Of a stretch of DNA of 64,000 bases, positions 8,527 through 17,159 are shown in pieces. A model generated the notes under the pieces. It was not told where the DNA came from and ran no database searches. It worked only from the letters and a program-made list of their open reading frames with translations. The DNA comes from Allobranchiibius sp. CTAmp26 (GTDB taxonomy: Bacteria > Actinomycetota > Actinomycetes > Actinomycetales > Dermatophilaceae): positions 62,001 to 126,000 of the forward strand of contig NZ_JAGEKR010000003.1 in NCBI RefSeq assembly GCF_017565405.1, in the 5' to 3' direction. The position numbers and the translations under genes are program-made. Position 1 is the first letter of the stretch. Every line of letters begins with the position of its first letter.

Positions 8527-8616
8527 CCGTGAGGCGAGAAAGAGGGGCCGTCTCTTGACCTGATCTATAGCTGCTCCTTGTTGCCCACCCGAGGGACCGT
8601 GGGCAGGGTGAGTGCC

Positions 8617-9687
8617 ATGAGAACCCCCGCCCGCCTGTCGACCCTCGCGGGCGCACTGGCCACCACCCTGACCCTCGCCGCGCTCGGCGCCACCTCCGCT
8701 CAAGCGGTCACGAAAACATACGTAGCACTGGGCGATTCGTATTCCGCGGGAGTCGGAAGCGGTGGTTCGACCGACAGCACCTGCTATCGCTCGCCGTACG
8801 GTTACGCGCCTCTGATCGCCAAGCAGCGCGGCCTGACGCTCAGCTACCGGGCGTGCAGCGGCGCCACCACCGCAGACGTCACGACGAAACAACTGGGCGC
8901 GCTCACGAGCGGTACGTCCTACGTCTCGATGACCATCGGCGGCAACGACGTCGGGTTCGCGAACACCATCACCGAATGCGCGAAGCCGGCGTGGGCGAGC
9001 GACTGCGCGGGCTCCATCAGCGCCGGGCGCACCATCCTCACCACTTCGATGCCGGGACGGTACGCCGCGCTCTTCTCCGCGATCGCCGGCCGCGCCACCA
9101 CCGCGAGGGTCGCCATCGGCGGATATCCGCACATCTTCCAGGGCGAGGACTGTAACCTCGCGACCTTCTTCTCCCCGCAGGACGAACAGGGCATCAACTC
9201 CGCGACCGATGACCTGGACACCCTGATCAGCACCAAGGCCCGCGCCGCCGGCTTCACCTACGTCGATCCGCGCGCTGCGTTCACCGGTCACGCCGTCTGC
9301 GACACCCCCGAATGGATCAACGGGTTGTCCTACCCGATCGTCGATTCCTACCACCCGAACAAGGCCGGGAATGTCGGCTACGCAACGCTGTTCAGCCCCG
9401 CGCTCACCGGATCGACGTACACCGCGGTGCGCGCGGCCGCGACCGCATCCTCCGGGTCGTACGCGTCCGGTCCGACCCTGCGCGCGCAGGCCGACAGGGT
9501 GCTCGCCATGGGTCTCACCGCACCAGCCACCCAGCGCCGTGCGCGTGCCGCCGGCGTCGACCCGGCCGAGGTGACCCGGCTGATGGCGGCGCTGCACTCC
9601 AGCGACACCCGCACGGTCGGCGACGCGCTGGTCCGGCTGCACGCCCTCGACCGGCACGCCACCGCCGTGCTCGCCGCGCGCTCCTAG
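8617..9687 (+). CDS. Secreted SGNH/GDSL lipase-esterase
   Basis: The 356-residue product starts with a Sec signal peptide (MRTPAR, hydrophobic core, cleavage near TSAQA-VTK). The SGNH blocks are clear: GDSYSAG with the nucleophile Ser, the IGGNDV block, and DSYHPN with the catalytic Asp and His near the C-terminus of the domain. It resembles actinobacterial extracellular lipases of the Streptomyces SGNH type, with an extra roughly 80-residue C-terminal helical part. The ATG at 8617 is preferred because the signal peptide starts there; an upstream in-frame TTG would add a poor leader. The substrate is probably an acyl ester outside the cell. Confidence 0.88.
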   Translation: MRTPARLSTLAGALATTLTLAALGATSAQAVTKTYVALGDSYSAGVGSGGSTDSTCYRSPYGYAPLIAKQRGLTLSYRACSGATTADVTTKQLGALTSGTSYVSMTIGGNDVGFANTITECAKPAWASDCAGSISAGRTILTTSMPGRYAALFSAIAGRATTARVAIGGYPHIFQGEDCNLATFFSPQDEQGINSATDDLDTLISTKARAAGFTYVDPRAAFTGHAVCDTPEWINGLSYPIVDSYHPNKAGNVGYATLFSPALTGSTYTAVRAAATASSGSYASGPTLRAQADRVLAMGLTAPATQRRARAAGVDPAEVTRLMAALHSSDTRTVGDALVRLHALDRHATAVLAARS

Positions 9688-9742
9688 CCCTCGACGATGG
9701 ACACGCGTTGCGCTCGGCAGATCGGCGAGTAATGGTGGGGTC

Positions 9743-10219
9743 ATGAGCGATGACAAGAAAATCGTGGTCCAACGACAGATCGACGAGCCCGCGCAGGTGA
9801 TCTTCGACGTGCTCACCGATCCACGCCGCCACAAGGAACTGGACGGATCCGGTTTCGTGCGGGGCGTCGACAATCCGCAGCGCCTCACCAAGGTCGGCGA
9901 CGTCTTCACCGTCGACATGGAAGGCGACCACATGGGCGGTGAGTACCAGACCGACAACCACGTGACCGGCTTCGTCGACGACAAGCTGATCGCCTGGAAG
10001 ACCGCTCCGGCCGGCACCGAGCCGCCCGGGTGGGAGTGGATGTGGGAGCTCGAGCCGCAGGGCCCGGACTCCACCAACGTCACCCTCACCTACGACTGGA
10101 GCAAGGTGACCGACAAGGACCTGCTCTCCAAGATCACCTTCCCGCTGGTCCCGGAGAAGGACCTGGAGGCCTCGCTCGGCAACCTCGCCTCCGCGGTCTC
10201 GGACGTCAAACGCGCCTGA
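9743..10219 (+). CDS. SRPBCC (START-like) family protein
   Basis: The 158-residue soluble protein fits the polyketide-cyclase/START-like fold: an N-terminal strand (KIVVQRQIDEPAQVIFDVLTDP), a central beta region with many Trp residues, and a C-terminal long helix (EKDLEASLGNLASAVSDVKRA). Such proteins bind hydrophobic ligands in a cavity. The ligand is unknown. It is a stand-alone gene followed immediately by a strong terminator. Confidence 0.8.
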   Translation: MSDDKKIVVQRQIDEPAQVIFDVLTDPRRHKELDGSGFVRGVDNPQRLTKVGDVFTVDMEGDHMGGEYQTDNHVTGFVDDKLIAWKTAPAGTEPPGWEWMWELEPQGPDSTNVTLTYDWSKVTDKDLLSKITFPLVPEKDLEASLGNLASAVSDVKRA

Positions 10220-10240
10220 CGGCTCTTTCACAGGAAATGG

Positions 10241-10265
10241 TGCCCGCGCCTCCCAGGCGCGGGCA
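10241..10265 (+). terminator. Hairpin terminator after the SRPBCC gene
   Basis: Perfect 10-base arms TGCCCGCGCC and GGCGCGGGCA enclose a 5-base loop (TCCCA), 22 bases past the stop at 10219. It lies only 14 bases before the next GTG start, so it also falls in the leader or promoter of the protease gene. Confidence 0.8.
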
Positions 10266-10278
10266 CTAGCGTGCCCGG

Positions 10279-11097
10279 GTGCCGTCGATGCAACTCGCGA
10301 TCGCCACTGTGATCGGCGTGATCGTCCCCGCCCTCCCACCGGGCGCGCTCTTCGCGCCGCCTGCCCAGTCCGACCAGCCGCACTCGATCAGCGTGCGCGC
10401 CTCACCCACCGTCGCGGCCGTCTTCACCGGTGGCGACCTCGGCGAGAATCACACCTGCACGGCCAGCGTCGTCGCCAGCAGTACCGGTGACCTCCTGGTC
10501 ACCGCGGCCCATTGCCTGTCCGGGGACGGCAAGGGCATGAAGGTCGTGCCCGGTTACGACGCCGGCCATACGCCTTACGGTGTCTGGCCCGTGACCGCGG
10601 TCTTCGTCGACAGCGCCTGGCGTGCGAACACGACCGAAGCCGACGATGTCGCCTTCCTGCGGGTGGCCCCCACGGAGGTGGACGGCAAGACCCAAAGACT
10701 GCAGGACGTGACGGGCGCGAACACGTTGGGCGACACCCCCGCACCGTCGACGAGCGTCACCGTGGAGGGGTTCAACGTCGGGCGCACCGATCACGCGGTG
10801 TCGTGCACGGTGGGTCTGGACATGACCGTCACCGACCCGACGTTCCGCTGCGGCGGCTACGTGTCCGGGTCCAGCGGGAGTCCATGGCTGGTCACCGGGT
10901 CCGACGGCATCACCCGGGTCACCGGCGTCATCGGCGGCCCGGACGAGGGGGGCTGCACCGACGCCACGTCGTACAGCGCGGTCTTCGCCGCACCGACGGC
11001 CGCCCTGCTTGCGCGGGCGGAACGCTCGGGCAACGACGGTGACACGGCACCGGCGGCCGGACCGGCGCCCGGCTGCAGCTCGTCGGACGACGGCTGA
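10279..11097 (+). CDS. Secreted trypsin-like serine protease
   Basis: The 272-residue product has a hydrophobic N-terminus acting as signal peptide. The chymotrypsin-fold triad is visible: His in LVTAAHC (near 74), Asp in ADDVAFLRV (near 121) and Ser in GSSGSPW (near 198). Two or more cysteine pairs, including CTAS...AAHC, support an exported protein. The C-terminus after the domain is Ser/Asp/Gly-rich. The GTG at 10279 and an ATG three codons later are both possible starts. The target protein is unknown. Confidence 0.87.
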   Translation: MPSMQLAIATVIGVIVPALPPGALFAPPAQSDQPHSISVRASPTVAAVFTGGDLGENHTCTASVVASSTGDLLVTAAHCLSGDGKGMKVVPGYDAGHTPYGVWPVTAVFVDSAWRANTTEADDVAFLRVAPTEVDGKTQRLQDVTGANTLGDTPAPSTSVTVEGFNVGRTDHAVSCTVGLDMTVTDPTFRCGGYVSGSSGSPWLVTGSDGITRVTGVIGGPDEGGCTDATSYSAVFAAPTAALLARAERSGNDGDTAPAAGPAPGCSSSDDG

Positions 11098-11106
11098 GAC
11101 GCCTGC

Positions 11107-11370
11107 TCAGACGCGCTCGTCCAGCCACCCGTCGTGCTCTTCGGCCAGGGCGGTGAACCGTTCGACCAGCGCACGCGCCGGGGCCGAGGCCGGATCGTCG
11201 ATGGTGTCGAGACCGACGTAGACGGCCCACTCATGCGACTCCGCGTCGTCCTCCCCCGCGAGGGCTTCGCGGGTGACTCGCACCTGACTGAAGGTCTCCT
11301 CGGCGCGCAGCTCCTCCGCCACGTCCTCGGCGTCCTCGCGCTCGGGAAAGATCAGCAGGTACTCGATCAC
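11107..11370 (-). CDS. RraB-like small acidic protein
   Basis: The 87-residue acidic protein begins MIEYLLIFPEREDAEDVAEELR and ends LVERFTALAEEHDGWLDERV. The fold pattern (beta strand, helix, DDESHEWAVYV strand, helix, DGW) resembles the RraB family, whose E. coli member binds and inhibits RNase E. The GTG at 11370 has AAGGTGG just upstream. In-frame extension upstream gives an Arg/Pro-rich, unlikely sequence, so the short start is chosen. It lies 70 bases downstream of the ribokinase-like gene. The function in an actinobacterium is not established. Confidence 0.65.
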   Translation of the reverse strand: MIEYLLIFPEREDAEDVAEELRAEETFSQVRVTREALAGEDDAESHEWAVYVGLDTIDDPASAPARALVERFTALAEEHDGWLDERV

Positions 11371-11440
11371 GAGACCACCTTGCCAAACCACAGCGCCGCC
11401 GGTGGCGCGACACCCTGACGTCGCCGTACAGACCGGCCGG

Positions 11441-12256
11441 TCAGAAGCGCCAGTCCTGTGCGCCGACGTGCTGCACGGCCGTGGCCCCGGCTCGCACCCC
11501 TGCAGCGAGCGCCGTACGCCGGTCCGCTCCCCCGGCGAGCGCCGCGGCCAGGGCGCCCGCGAACGCGTCGCCGGCACCCGTCGTGTCGACGGGGTCGACC
11601 CGGTCCGCCGGCACCACGACGTCACCCCAGCGCACGTCCCCGGATCCGGCGGTGATGACGGCACGCGACATGTCGAAGCCGGTGCCACGCAGCTGGTCCG
11701 CCTCGACGGCGTTGACGATCAGCGCGTCGCACGCATCGAGAAGTTCGTCCTCCAGGTGGCGGTACGGGGAGGGATTGAGCAGGACAGCGCTCCCGACCGA
11801 TCGGGCCCGGCGTACCGCGTCCAGCACGGTATCGAGGGGCACCTCCAGCTGGAGGAGCAGGACGTCGACGGCGCTCAGCCGAAGGGCGTCGACGTCCCTC
11901 CGACCGACGTGGTCGTTGGCCCCCGGGACGACCACGATCGTGTTCTCACCGGCGTCGTCGACCGTCACGAACGCGTGCCCTGAGGCGACGTCCACGGCCA
12001 CGCGGACACCGCTCACGTCCACCCCGCGCTGAGCGAGCGCGGTGAGGTAGGAACGGCCTTCGTCGCCCTCCCCGACGCAGCCGACCAGTCGGGTGTGCGC
12101 TCCGGCACGTGCCGCGGCGGCGGCCTGATTGGCGCCTTTGCCACCGGGCCGGCGTTCGACGTGGGCGCCGACGACGGTCTGCCCGGGTGTCGGAAGCCGC
12201 GGCGCCCGCACGACCACATCGACGTTGAGCGACCCCAGCACGACCACGTCTCCCAT
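11441..12256 (-). CDS. rbsK: Ribokinase-like PfkB family sugar kinase
   Basis: The 271-residue product carries both PfkB signatures: GGKGANQAAAAARAG near residue 38 and the C-terminal DTTGAGDAFAGAL near 224, whose Asp is the catalytic base. VVLGSLNVDVVV at the start is typical of ribokinase. It is somewhat shorter than the usual 300 residues. It would phosphorylate ribose or a similar sugar with ATP. It follows the SDR gene by 49 bases on the same strand and may be co-transcribed. No ribose transporter is adjacent; the ABC importer at 48745 onward is far away. Confidence 0.85.
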   Translation of the reverse strand: MGDVVVLGSLNVDVVVRAPRLPTPGQTVVGAHVERRPGGKGANQAAAAARAGAHTRLVGCVGEGDEGRSYLTALAQRGVDVSGVRVAVDVASGHAFVTVDDAGENTIVVVPGANDHVGRRDVDALRLSAVDVLLLQLEVPLDTVLDAVRRARSVGSAVLLNPSPYRHLEDELLDACDALIVNAVEADQLRGTGFDMSRAVITAGSGDVRWGDVVVPADRVDPVDTTGAGDAFAGALAAALAGGADRRTALAAGVRAGATAVQHVGAQDWRF

Positions 12257-12305
12257 GCCGTCGATCCCACCACAGCAGGCTGCCGTCCGCGAGACGCCCT
12301 GCGGC

Positions 12306-13013
12306 CTACGCGGTCTTGCCCCCGTCGACCGACAGGGTGGTGCCCGTGACGTATCCGGCCTCGGGGGACGCGAGCCAGGTGACGGCGTTCGCGACCTCCT
12401 GGGCGGATCCCATCCGACCCAGCGGTGTGTACCCGCCGACGCGTTCGCGCACGGCGGGGCTCTGGGCCATGATCGGCCCGGATTCGATGGGACCCGGAGC
12501 GACCGCGTTGACGCGGATCCCGCGCTCGCCGTAGTCGATGGCGGCGGTGTGGGTCAGGCCGATGACGCCGTACTTGGCCGCGGCGTAGGCCGACATCCCC
12601 GGCGTTCCGGACAGGCCTGCGCTCGAGGCGACGTTGACGATCGCCGCGCCGGACCCCATATGACCCAGTTCGAACTTCATCGCCGCGGCGACCGCGCGCA
12701 GCGTCGTGGCGATGACCCGGTCGAACTCGTCGAGGCCGAGCTCGCCGAGGGGCGTCGGCCGGTGACTGAGCCCGATGTTGTTCACCGCCACCTGGAGTCC
12801 GCCGTCGGCAGCGGCTTGCCCGATGGCGTCCTGCAATGCCGCGTCGTCGGTCGCGTCCAGGGGTACGGCGGTGATCCGGCCCGAGGTGGAGGTCGCGAGT
12901 CGCTGCAGCGCGGAGGCGTCACGGCCCACCACCCACACCGCGTGGTGCCGGGCCAAAGAGCGCGTGACGGCATTACCGATCAGGCCGTTCGCGCCCACGA
13001 CGATGGCGCTCAT
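12306..13013 (-). CDS. SDR family oxidoreductase
   Basis: The 235-residue short-chain dehydrogenase shows a Rossmann start VVGANGLIG, the NNIG segment, and the catalytic Ser with YAAAK (near residues 143-147). VNAVAPGPIES and the C-terminal YVTGTTLSVDGGKTA are typical of classical SDRs. The first glycine motif (GANGLIG) deviates from the common TGxxxGIG. The start ATG at 13013 overlaps the end of the upstream membrane protein by 4 bases, forming an operon controlled from the MarR operator. The substrate is unknown. Confidence 0.88.
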   Translation of the reverse strand: MSAIVVGANGLIGNAVTRSLARHHAVWVVGRDASALQRLATSTSGRITAVPLDATDDAALQDAIGQAAADGGLQVAVNNIGLSHRPTPLGELGLDEFDRVIATTLRAVAAAMKFELGHMGSGAAIVNVASSAGLSGTPGMSAYAAAKYGVIGLTHTAAIDYGERGIRVNAVAPGPIESGPIMAQSPAVRERVGGYTPLGRMGSAQEVANAVTWLASPEAGYVTGTTLSVDGGKTA

Positions 13014-13729
13014 GCGGTCGCTCCCGCCTCGGTCGTGGGGCGCGACGCGGGGAGCATGTAACCGGCCACGACGAGCCACAGCAATCCGCCGAACCGGCCG
13101 ATCGGGAAGAGGAACTGGACCGGCTGCACGACCATCGCCACGAAGCTGAGCTCGCAGCACACGGCGACGACCAGGCCGATCCAGGTCAGCCACCTCGGAA
13201 GTAGCCGCAGCAGATGCGCGGGGACCGCGACTCCGGCGACGAGCAGCCCCATGCCGAGGACGAACCCGACGCTGCCGGTGATGAAGGACAGGAAAGTCAG
13301 CGCGTGCAGCACCGACGGATCCGCCGCCAGTTCGTGACGGCTCGCGACCCAGCCGATCAGACCCGACACCATGAGCATCGTGGAGGCGAGGAAGCCGCCG
13401 TACACACCGATCACCGGCCCGGGCACCTGCACGCGCAGCCGAAGTTGGCGCACATAGAGCGTCGCGGTGAGGATCCCGAGCGGCACCGCCGAGCCGACCT
13501 GTATCCATGCCATGACCCGGGTCGCTGACCGGTAGTGGTCGATCCGATCGGCGATCCTGGCCGATGAGGTGAACGGCGACTCGAGCGCGTGACCCTTCGA
13601 CATCGCGGCGCCCACGATCAGTCCCAGCAGCGTGAGCAGCAGTGCGACGAGCGCCACCACCCCTGGGTGGGGACCGCCCGGACGCCGGCTGCCCGGCGAG
13701 GGGGTCGCCGGCGCGAGAGTTTGAGTCAT
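13010..13729 (-). CDS. Multi-spanning membrane protein (DUF4386-like)
   Basis: The 239-residue product has about six hydrophobic segments and no catalytic motif that I recognise. It resembles DUF4386-type integral membrane proteins. Two in-frame ATG codons exist, at 13741 and 13729. I chose 13729 because a TTGACA (13765-13760), a 17-base spacer and AATGAT (13742-13737) place the transcript start at or next to that ATG, which suggests a leaderless message. The gene overlaps the SDR and is divergent from the MarR regulator; the operator at 13733-13761 covers its -10 box. Confidence 0.7.
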   Translation of the reverse strand: MTQTLAPATPSPGSRRPGGPHPGVVALVALLLTLLGLIVGAAMSKGHALESPFTSSARIADRIDHYRSATRVMAWIQVGSAVPLGILTATLYVRQLRLRVQVPGPVIGVYGGFLASTMLMVSGLIGWVASRHELAADPSVLHALTFLSFITGSVGFVLGMGLLVAGVAVPAHLLRLLPRWLTWIGLVVAVCCELSFVAMVVQPVQFLFPIGRFGGLLWLVVAGYMLPASRPTTEAGATA

Positions 13730-13732
13730 ATT

Positions 13733-13761
13733 CAGAATCATTCATTGGCAGAATGATTCTG
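13733..13761. promoter_or_regulatory. MarR-type operator between divergent genes
   Basis: The perfect 10-base inverted repeat CAGAATCATT (13733-13742) and AATGATTCTG (13752-13761) is separated by 9 bases. The right half is itself an 11-base palindrome (AGAATGATTCT). It overlaps the -10 box of the leftward membrane-protein gene and lies just upstream of TATACT (13772-13777), the probable -10 of the rightward marR gene, whose GTG starts 6 bases later. Binding would repress both directions. Confidence 0.75.
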
Positions 13762-13783
13762 TCAATGTCGATATACTCGTGAG

Positions 13784-14242
13784 GTGCCCGGCCCTTCACG
13801 AACCGCCCTCCATCTGTCCCAGCTGGGGAACCTTGCCGCCGCCCGGTTCGCCGAGCTCACCCGATCCGTCGGCCTGACGCCGAGCGATGCGGGGGTGCTG
13901 CGGCTATTGGGACGCCAGCCGGGCATCAGTCAGCGCGTCCTCGCGGACCGCCTCGGCGCCGTCCCCAGCCGCGTGGTGGTGCTGCTCGACTCGATGGAGC
14001 AGCGCGGTCTGGTGACGCGCACCCGGAGCCGCACCGACCGGCGTACCCAGGAACTCACCCTCACCGAGGAGGGACAGCGAGCGCTCGGCGAGCTGCGGGG
14101 ACTCGCAGAGCGACATGACGCGGACGTCCTCGCCCCGCTCACGCAGGACGAGCGGAATCAGCTCGGCGCGCTGCTCGCCAAACTGTCCGAGGGCCACCGC
14201 CTGGACCCGGACGTGCACCCCGGATACCGCGACAGCGCCTGA
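13784..14242 (+). CDS. MarR family transcriptional regulator
   Basis: The 152-residue protein has a winged helix: recognition region ISQRVLADRLGAVPSRVVVLLDSMEQRGLVTR, then the wing RTRSRTDRRTQELTLTEEG. The N- and C-terminal helices give the dimer. The GTG at 13784 lies 6 bases after a TATACT -10 box, so the message may be leaderless. It probably represses itself and the divergent membrane protein-SDR pair through the operator between them. The ligand is unknown. Confidence 0.88.
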   Translation: MPGPSRTALHLSQLGNLAAARFAELTRSVGLTPSDAGVLRLLGRQPGISQRVLADRLGAVPSRVVVLLDSMEQRGLVTRTRSRTDRRTQELTLTEEGQRALGELRGLAERHDADVLAPLTQDERNQLGALLAKLSEGHRLDPDVHPGYRDSA

Positions 14243-14246
14243 GAAC

Positions 14247-14840
14247 TCAGCGGTCGTTCGGCCCGGAGCAGCCTTCGCCGGCGAGAGCGAGTACGTCGGC
14301 CGCCAGCCGGTCGGCATCCGCCTGGTCGGTGGGGTGCCCCATCAGCACGCGGCCGTAGAGCGGCATCACGAGGTGGTCGATGATCTGTGCCACGCTCGGC
14401 GCCCGCTCGCCGCGGGCTTCGCTGCGCTCGATGAGCTCGGCCGCCATCACCCGGCGCTGGGCCAGGCACGGACAGTCCGGGGCCAGACCGTCCCGCGCGG
14501 CGACCATCGCGCGCAGATAGCGGGTGCGCTTCGGGGTGCCGATGTCCTCCAGCACGATGCGGGCCCACGCCTGCAGATCTCCGCCGAGCGAACCGGTGTC
14601 CGGCGCGCGGTCGCCGTCCTGGGTGAGCGCCGCGACGGCGACCTCCTCCAGCAACTCGTCGATGTCGCCCCACCGGCGATAGATGCTCGTGGGGTTGACG
14701 CCGGCCCGTTCGGCGACGACGGGGATGGTCAGCTTGTCGGGCTTGCCCTCGCCCATCAGCTGCCCGACCGCTGTGTAGATGGCATCGAGCACGCGGGCGC
14801 TGCGGCCACCAGTGCGACGGATTGGTGCGACGGACGTCAT
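14247..14840 (-). CDS. TetR family transcriptional regulator
   Basis: The 197-residue protein has an N-terminal TetR helix-turn-helix (LTIPVVAERAGVNPTSIYRRWGDIDELL, residues about 37-64) and a variable ligand domain. It is divergent from an MFS transporter 93 bases away. The AATAAT box at 14852-14847 ends 6 bases before the ATG, suggesting a leaderless transcript, and the palindrome AAAGATCTTT lies inside its promoter. It is therefore likely to repress itself and the transporter, as is common for efflux pumps. Confidence 0.87.
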   Translation of the reverse strand: MTSVAPIRRTGGRSARVLDAIYTAVGQLMGEGKPDKLTIPVVAERAGVNPTSIYRRWGDIDELLEEVAVAALTQDGDRAPDTGSLGGDLQAWARIVLEDIGTPKRTRYLRAMVAARDGLAPDCPCLAQRRVMAAELIERSEARGERAPSVAQIIDHLVMPLYGRVLMGHPTDQADADRLAADVLALAGEGCSGPNDR

Positions 14841-14854
14841 ACGGGCATTATTGC

Positions 14855-14864
14855 AAAGATCTTT
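14855..14864. promoter_or_regulatory. Candidate TetR operator
   Basis: AAAGATCTTT is a perfect 10-base palindrome flanked by TTGC on the left and TGC on the right, giving a longer near-dyad. It sits between the -35 and -10 of the leftward tetR gene and just upstream of a possible TTGCTT (14864-14869), 16-base spacer, TATCGT (14886-14891) promoter for the MFS gene. Confidence 0.55.
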
Positions 14865-14932
14865 TGCTTAAGCCGCCGCCCCTGCTATCGTCGGCTAAAG
14901 CCAATACCGTTGCGTTAGCACTCGAGGTCTCG

Positions 14933-16207
14933 ATGTTCTCTCCCCTGCACCGTCCCGCGGCCTTCGTCGTCGCCGGCGCGGCCGCCACCGCGATCTTCGC
15001 CGGTTCCGGCGCACCGTCGCCGATCTATCCGCTCTACCAACAGCTCTGGCACTTCACGCCCTCCACCTTGACCTTCATCTTCGCGGTGTACGTCTTCGCC
15101 CTGCTCGCAGCGCTTCTCACGGTGGGGTCGTTGTCCGATCACATCGGACGGCGCCCCGTCGCCGTCGCCGGCCTCCTGGTGTTGGCCGTGAGCATGGGGC
15201 TCTTCATCGACGCCCATGGCACTGGCGGGCTGATCGCCGCGCGCATCGTCCAGGGCCTGGCGACCGGGGCGACGATGGGCGCGATCAGCGCACTCATCGT
15301 CGACCAGCAGGCCACTGCCCGCCACGGCTCGGTCGTCACGTCGTCCGCACCGGTGGCCGGTATCGCCCTCGGGTCAGCGTTCGCCGGAGCGCTGGTGCAG
15401 TGGGCCCCCGCGCCCCGGCTGCTCGTCTACTGGGTGCTGCTCGTGTTCTATCTCGCGCTGGCGTTGCTGCTGCTGCGGATCCCGGATGCGCCGCGCACCC
15501 CCGACTCCGCGCGCCCGTCGGTATGGCGCACGCTCCGACCGAGCGTCGGCGTCCCCGGCGCGCTGCGATCGACCTTCCTGGCCGCGGTGCCGATGCTCTG
15601 CGCCACGTGGGCGCTCGGGGGCCTCTATCTCTCGCTCGGCTCGTCCGTCGTGGCGCGCATCCTCGGGGTGCAGAACCACTTCGTCGCCGGACTGGTCGTC
15701 GCCACCAACTTCGCCGCCGGTGCGATCGGCGCGGCACTCGTCTCGAAGCTGCCACAGCATCGGCGGGAGCTCGTCGGGTTCCTCACGCTCAGTGGTGGAC
15801 TCGTGCTCACCATCGTCGCGATCCTGCTGGAGTCGCTACCCCTCTACGTGGTCGGCGCCGCGATCGGCGGCCTCGGTTTCGGCAGCTCGTTCCTGCTGAT
15901 CCTGTCGGGGTTCGCTGCCCGGACGGAGCCGGAGCACCGTAGCCAGGTCTTCTCGGCGACGTACATCGTGAGCTATGTGGCGTTCAGCATCCCGGCCGTC
16001 GTGGCAGGTTTCGCGAGCCAGTCGTTCGGGTTGCGCCCGACGGTGCTCGTCTACGCCGCCGTGGTGCTGGGCCTCGTGCTGCTCGCGGCGGTGCTGGCGC
16101 GGCGGACCCACCTCGTGGGAGTGGCCGCCGAGCGCGCGGCGGCTGTCGAAGCCCGGCCGGTGCAGGTGGCCGCCTGTTCGCGCGACGCTGCGCGACCAGC
16201 CGACTGA
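14933..16207 (+). CDS. MFS transporter, probably drug or metabolite efflux
   Basis: The 424-residue product has about 12 hydrophobic segments. The loop 2-3 motif GSLSDHIGRRPVAVAG near residue 64 is the major facilitator signature, followed by RIVQGLATGATMG in helix 4. The ATG at 14933 is chosen over upstream in-frame codons because the protein then starts one short loop before the first membrane helix, with GAGG about 10 bases before. The divergent TetR gene and shared palindrome suggest inducible export. The C-terminal tail is cytoplasmic and Arg/Ala-rich. Confidence 0.88.
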   Translation: MFSPLHRPAAFVVAGAAATAIFAGSGAPSPIYPLYQQLWHFTPSTLTFIFAVYVFALLAALLTVGSLSDHIGRRPVAVAGLLVLAVSMGLFIDAHGTGGLIAARIVQGLATGATMGAISALIVDQQATARHGSVVTSSAPVAGIALGSAFAGALVQWAPAPRLLVYWVLLVFYLALALLLLRIPDAPRTPDSARPSVWRTLRPSVGVPGALRSTFLAAVPMLCATWALGGLYLSLGSSVVARILGVQNHFVAGLVVATNFAAGAIGAALVSKLPQHRRELVGFLTLSGGLVLTIVAILLESLPLYVVGAAIGGLGFGSSFLLILSGFAARTEPEHRSQVFSATYIVSYVAFSIPAVVAGFASQSFGLRPTVLVYAAVVLGLVLLAAVLARRTHLVGVAAERAAAVEARPVQVAACSRDAARPAD

Positions 16208-16229
16208 CCCACTCACCGCCACCCGCGGG

Positions 16230-17081
16230 TCAGTGCTGCGCCAGGAAGGTGAGCGCAGCGGGCAAGTGAGCCGCCCAGAACGAGTTGTCATGCGCGCCTG
16301 GCGCGAATCCTCCTGCGGGAGAGGGCTTCAGGCGGTTCCTGAGCGTGTGGGTGGCGGCCACGAAGGGGTCGGAGTCGCCGCAGTCGATGCGCAGCGGGAC
16401 CCGCTCCAGGGCGGGGATGCGGCGGAAGATCGTGTTCCGGTCGAAGTCGGCGGCATCGTCGAACGCTCCCGCCGGTGTCTGCCCCGCGGACAGCCAGATC
16501 GCCGGTGACGCCGCGGCGACGGCATGCACCTGCGTGGGGAATCGCGTGGCGAGCAGCATCGCGCCGTACCCGCCCATCGACAGGCCGTAGAGGCCTACCC
16601 GGCCTGTCGACATCCCGCGCTTCGCGAGATGCGGCAGCAGCTCCTGCATGACCATGGCACCGGCGTCGGTGCCATCCGCGCGGCGGTGGAAGTAGTTGCT
16701 CTCGCCGCAGTCGACGGTGACCAGCGCCAATGGCCGTCCGCTCGCGACGGATGCGGAGTCGACGGCTCCTTGAGCCTGCAGGCCGATGATGGCCCTGTGG
16801 CTGCCGCCACGGCCGTGCAGACCGATGGCCACGCTCGCCGAAGCGATGGAGGTCAGGGTCGAGGGGAGGACGATCTGATAGGTCGGGGTCGCCTTGAGGT
16901 AGGTCGAGGTGAATCGGCCCTGCAGCGCGAACGACGTCCGGCCCGCGCCACTGCCGACCACTCGCGAAGTCGGCGCAGGCCCGGTCGCTGCGGACGAGCA
17001 CCCGGCGAGCGCCGCCACCGCGGCGCCACCCAGCAGACCGCGTCGAGTGAAGCGGGACGATAGGTGTGCGGGCGCCGGCAT
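16230..17081 (-). CDS. Tat-type lipoprotein esterase with alpha/beta hydrolase fold
   Basis: The 283-residue product starts with a twin-arginine-like region and lipobox (FTRRGLLGGAAVAALAGC), so it is probably exported folded and lipid-anchored at Cys28. The nucleophile elbow GLSMGGYG is near residue 165, an acid candidate is in CGDSDPF, and the His is in GAHDNSFW near 266. This layout matches the esterase D/mycolyltransferase-like group. The substrate is unknown. It converges with the MFS gene 22 bases away with no clear terminator between. Confidence 0.82.
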   Translation of the reverse strand: MPAPAHLSSRFTRRGLLGGAAVAALAGCSSAATGPAPTSRVVGSGAGRTSFALQGRFTSTYLKATPTYQIVLPSTLTSIASASVAIGLHGRGGSHRAIIGLQAQGAVDSASVASGRPLALVTVDCGESNYFHRRADGTDAGAMVMQELLPHLAKRGMSTGRVGLYGLSMGGYGAMLLATRFPTQVHAVAAASPAIWLSAGQTPAGAFDDAADFDRNTIFRRIPALERVPLRIDCGDSDPFVAATHTLRNRLKPSPAGGFAPGAHDNSFWAAHLPAALTFLAQH

Positions 17082-17159
17082 GCCCGCATTCTGCGCCAGG
17101 AGAACCGCGTGGACACGACTTGTGGCGTGCCGACGTCGCCGCGATGCGACGGCGACCCG

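Noticed and set aside
12306-13799. A single 497-residue leftward protein covering SDR and membrane protein
   Set aside because: The N-terminal part in this frame is Arg-rich nonsense over the membrane protein. The SDR starts at 13013 and the membrane protein is in another frame.
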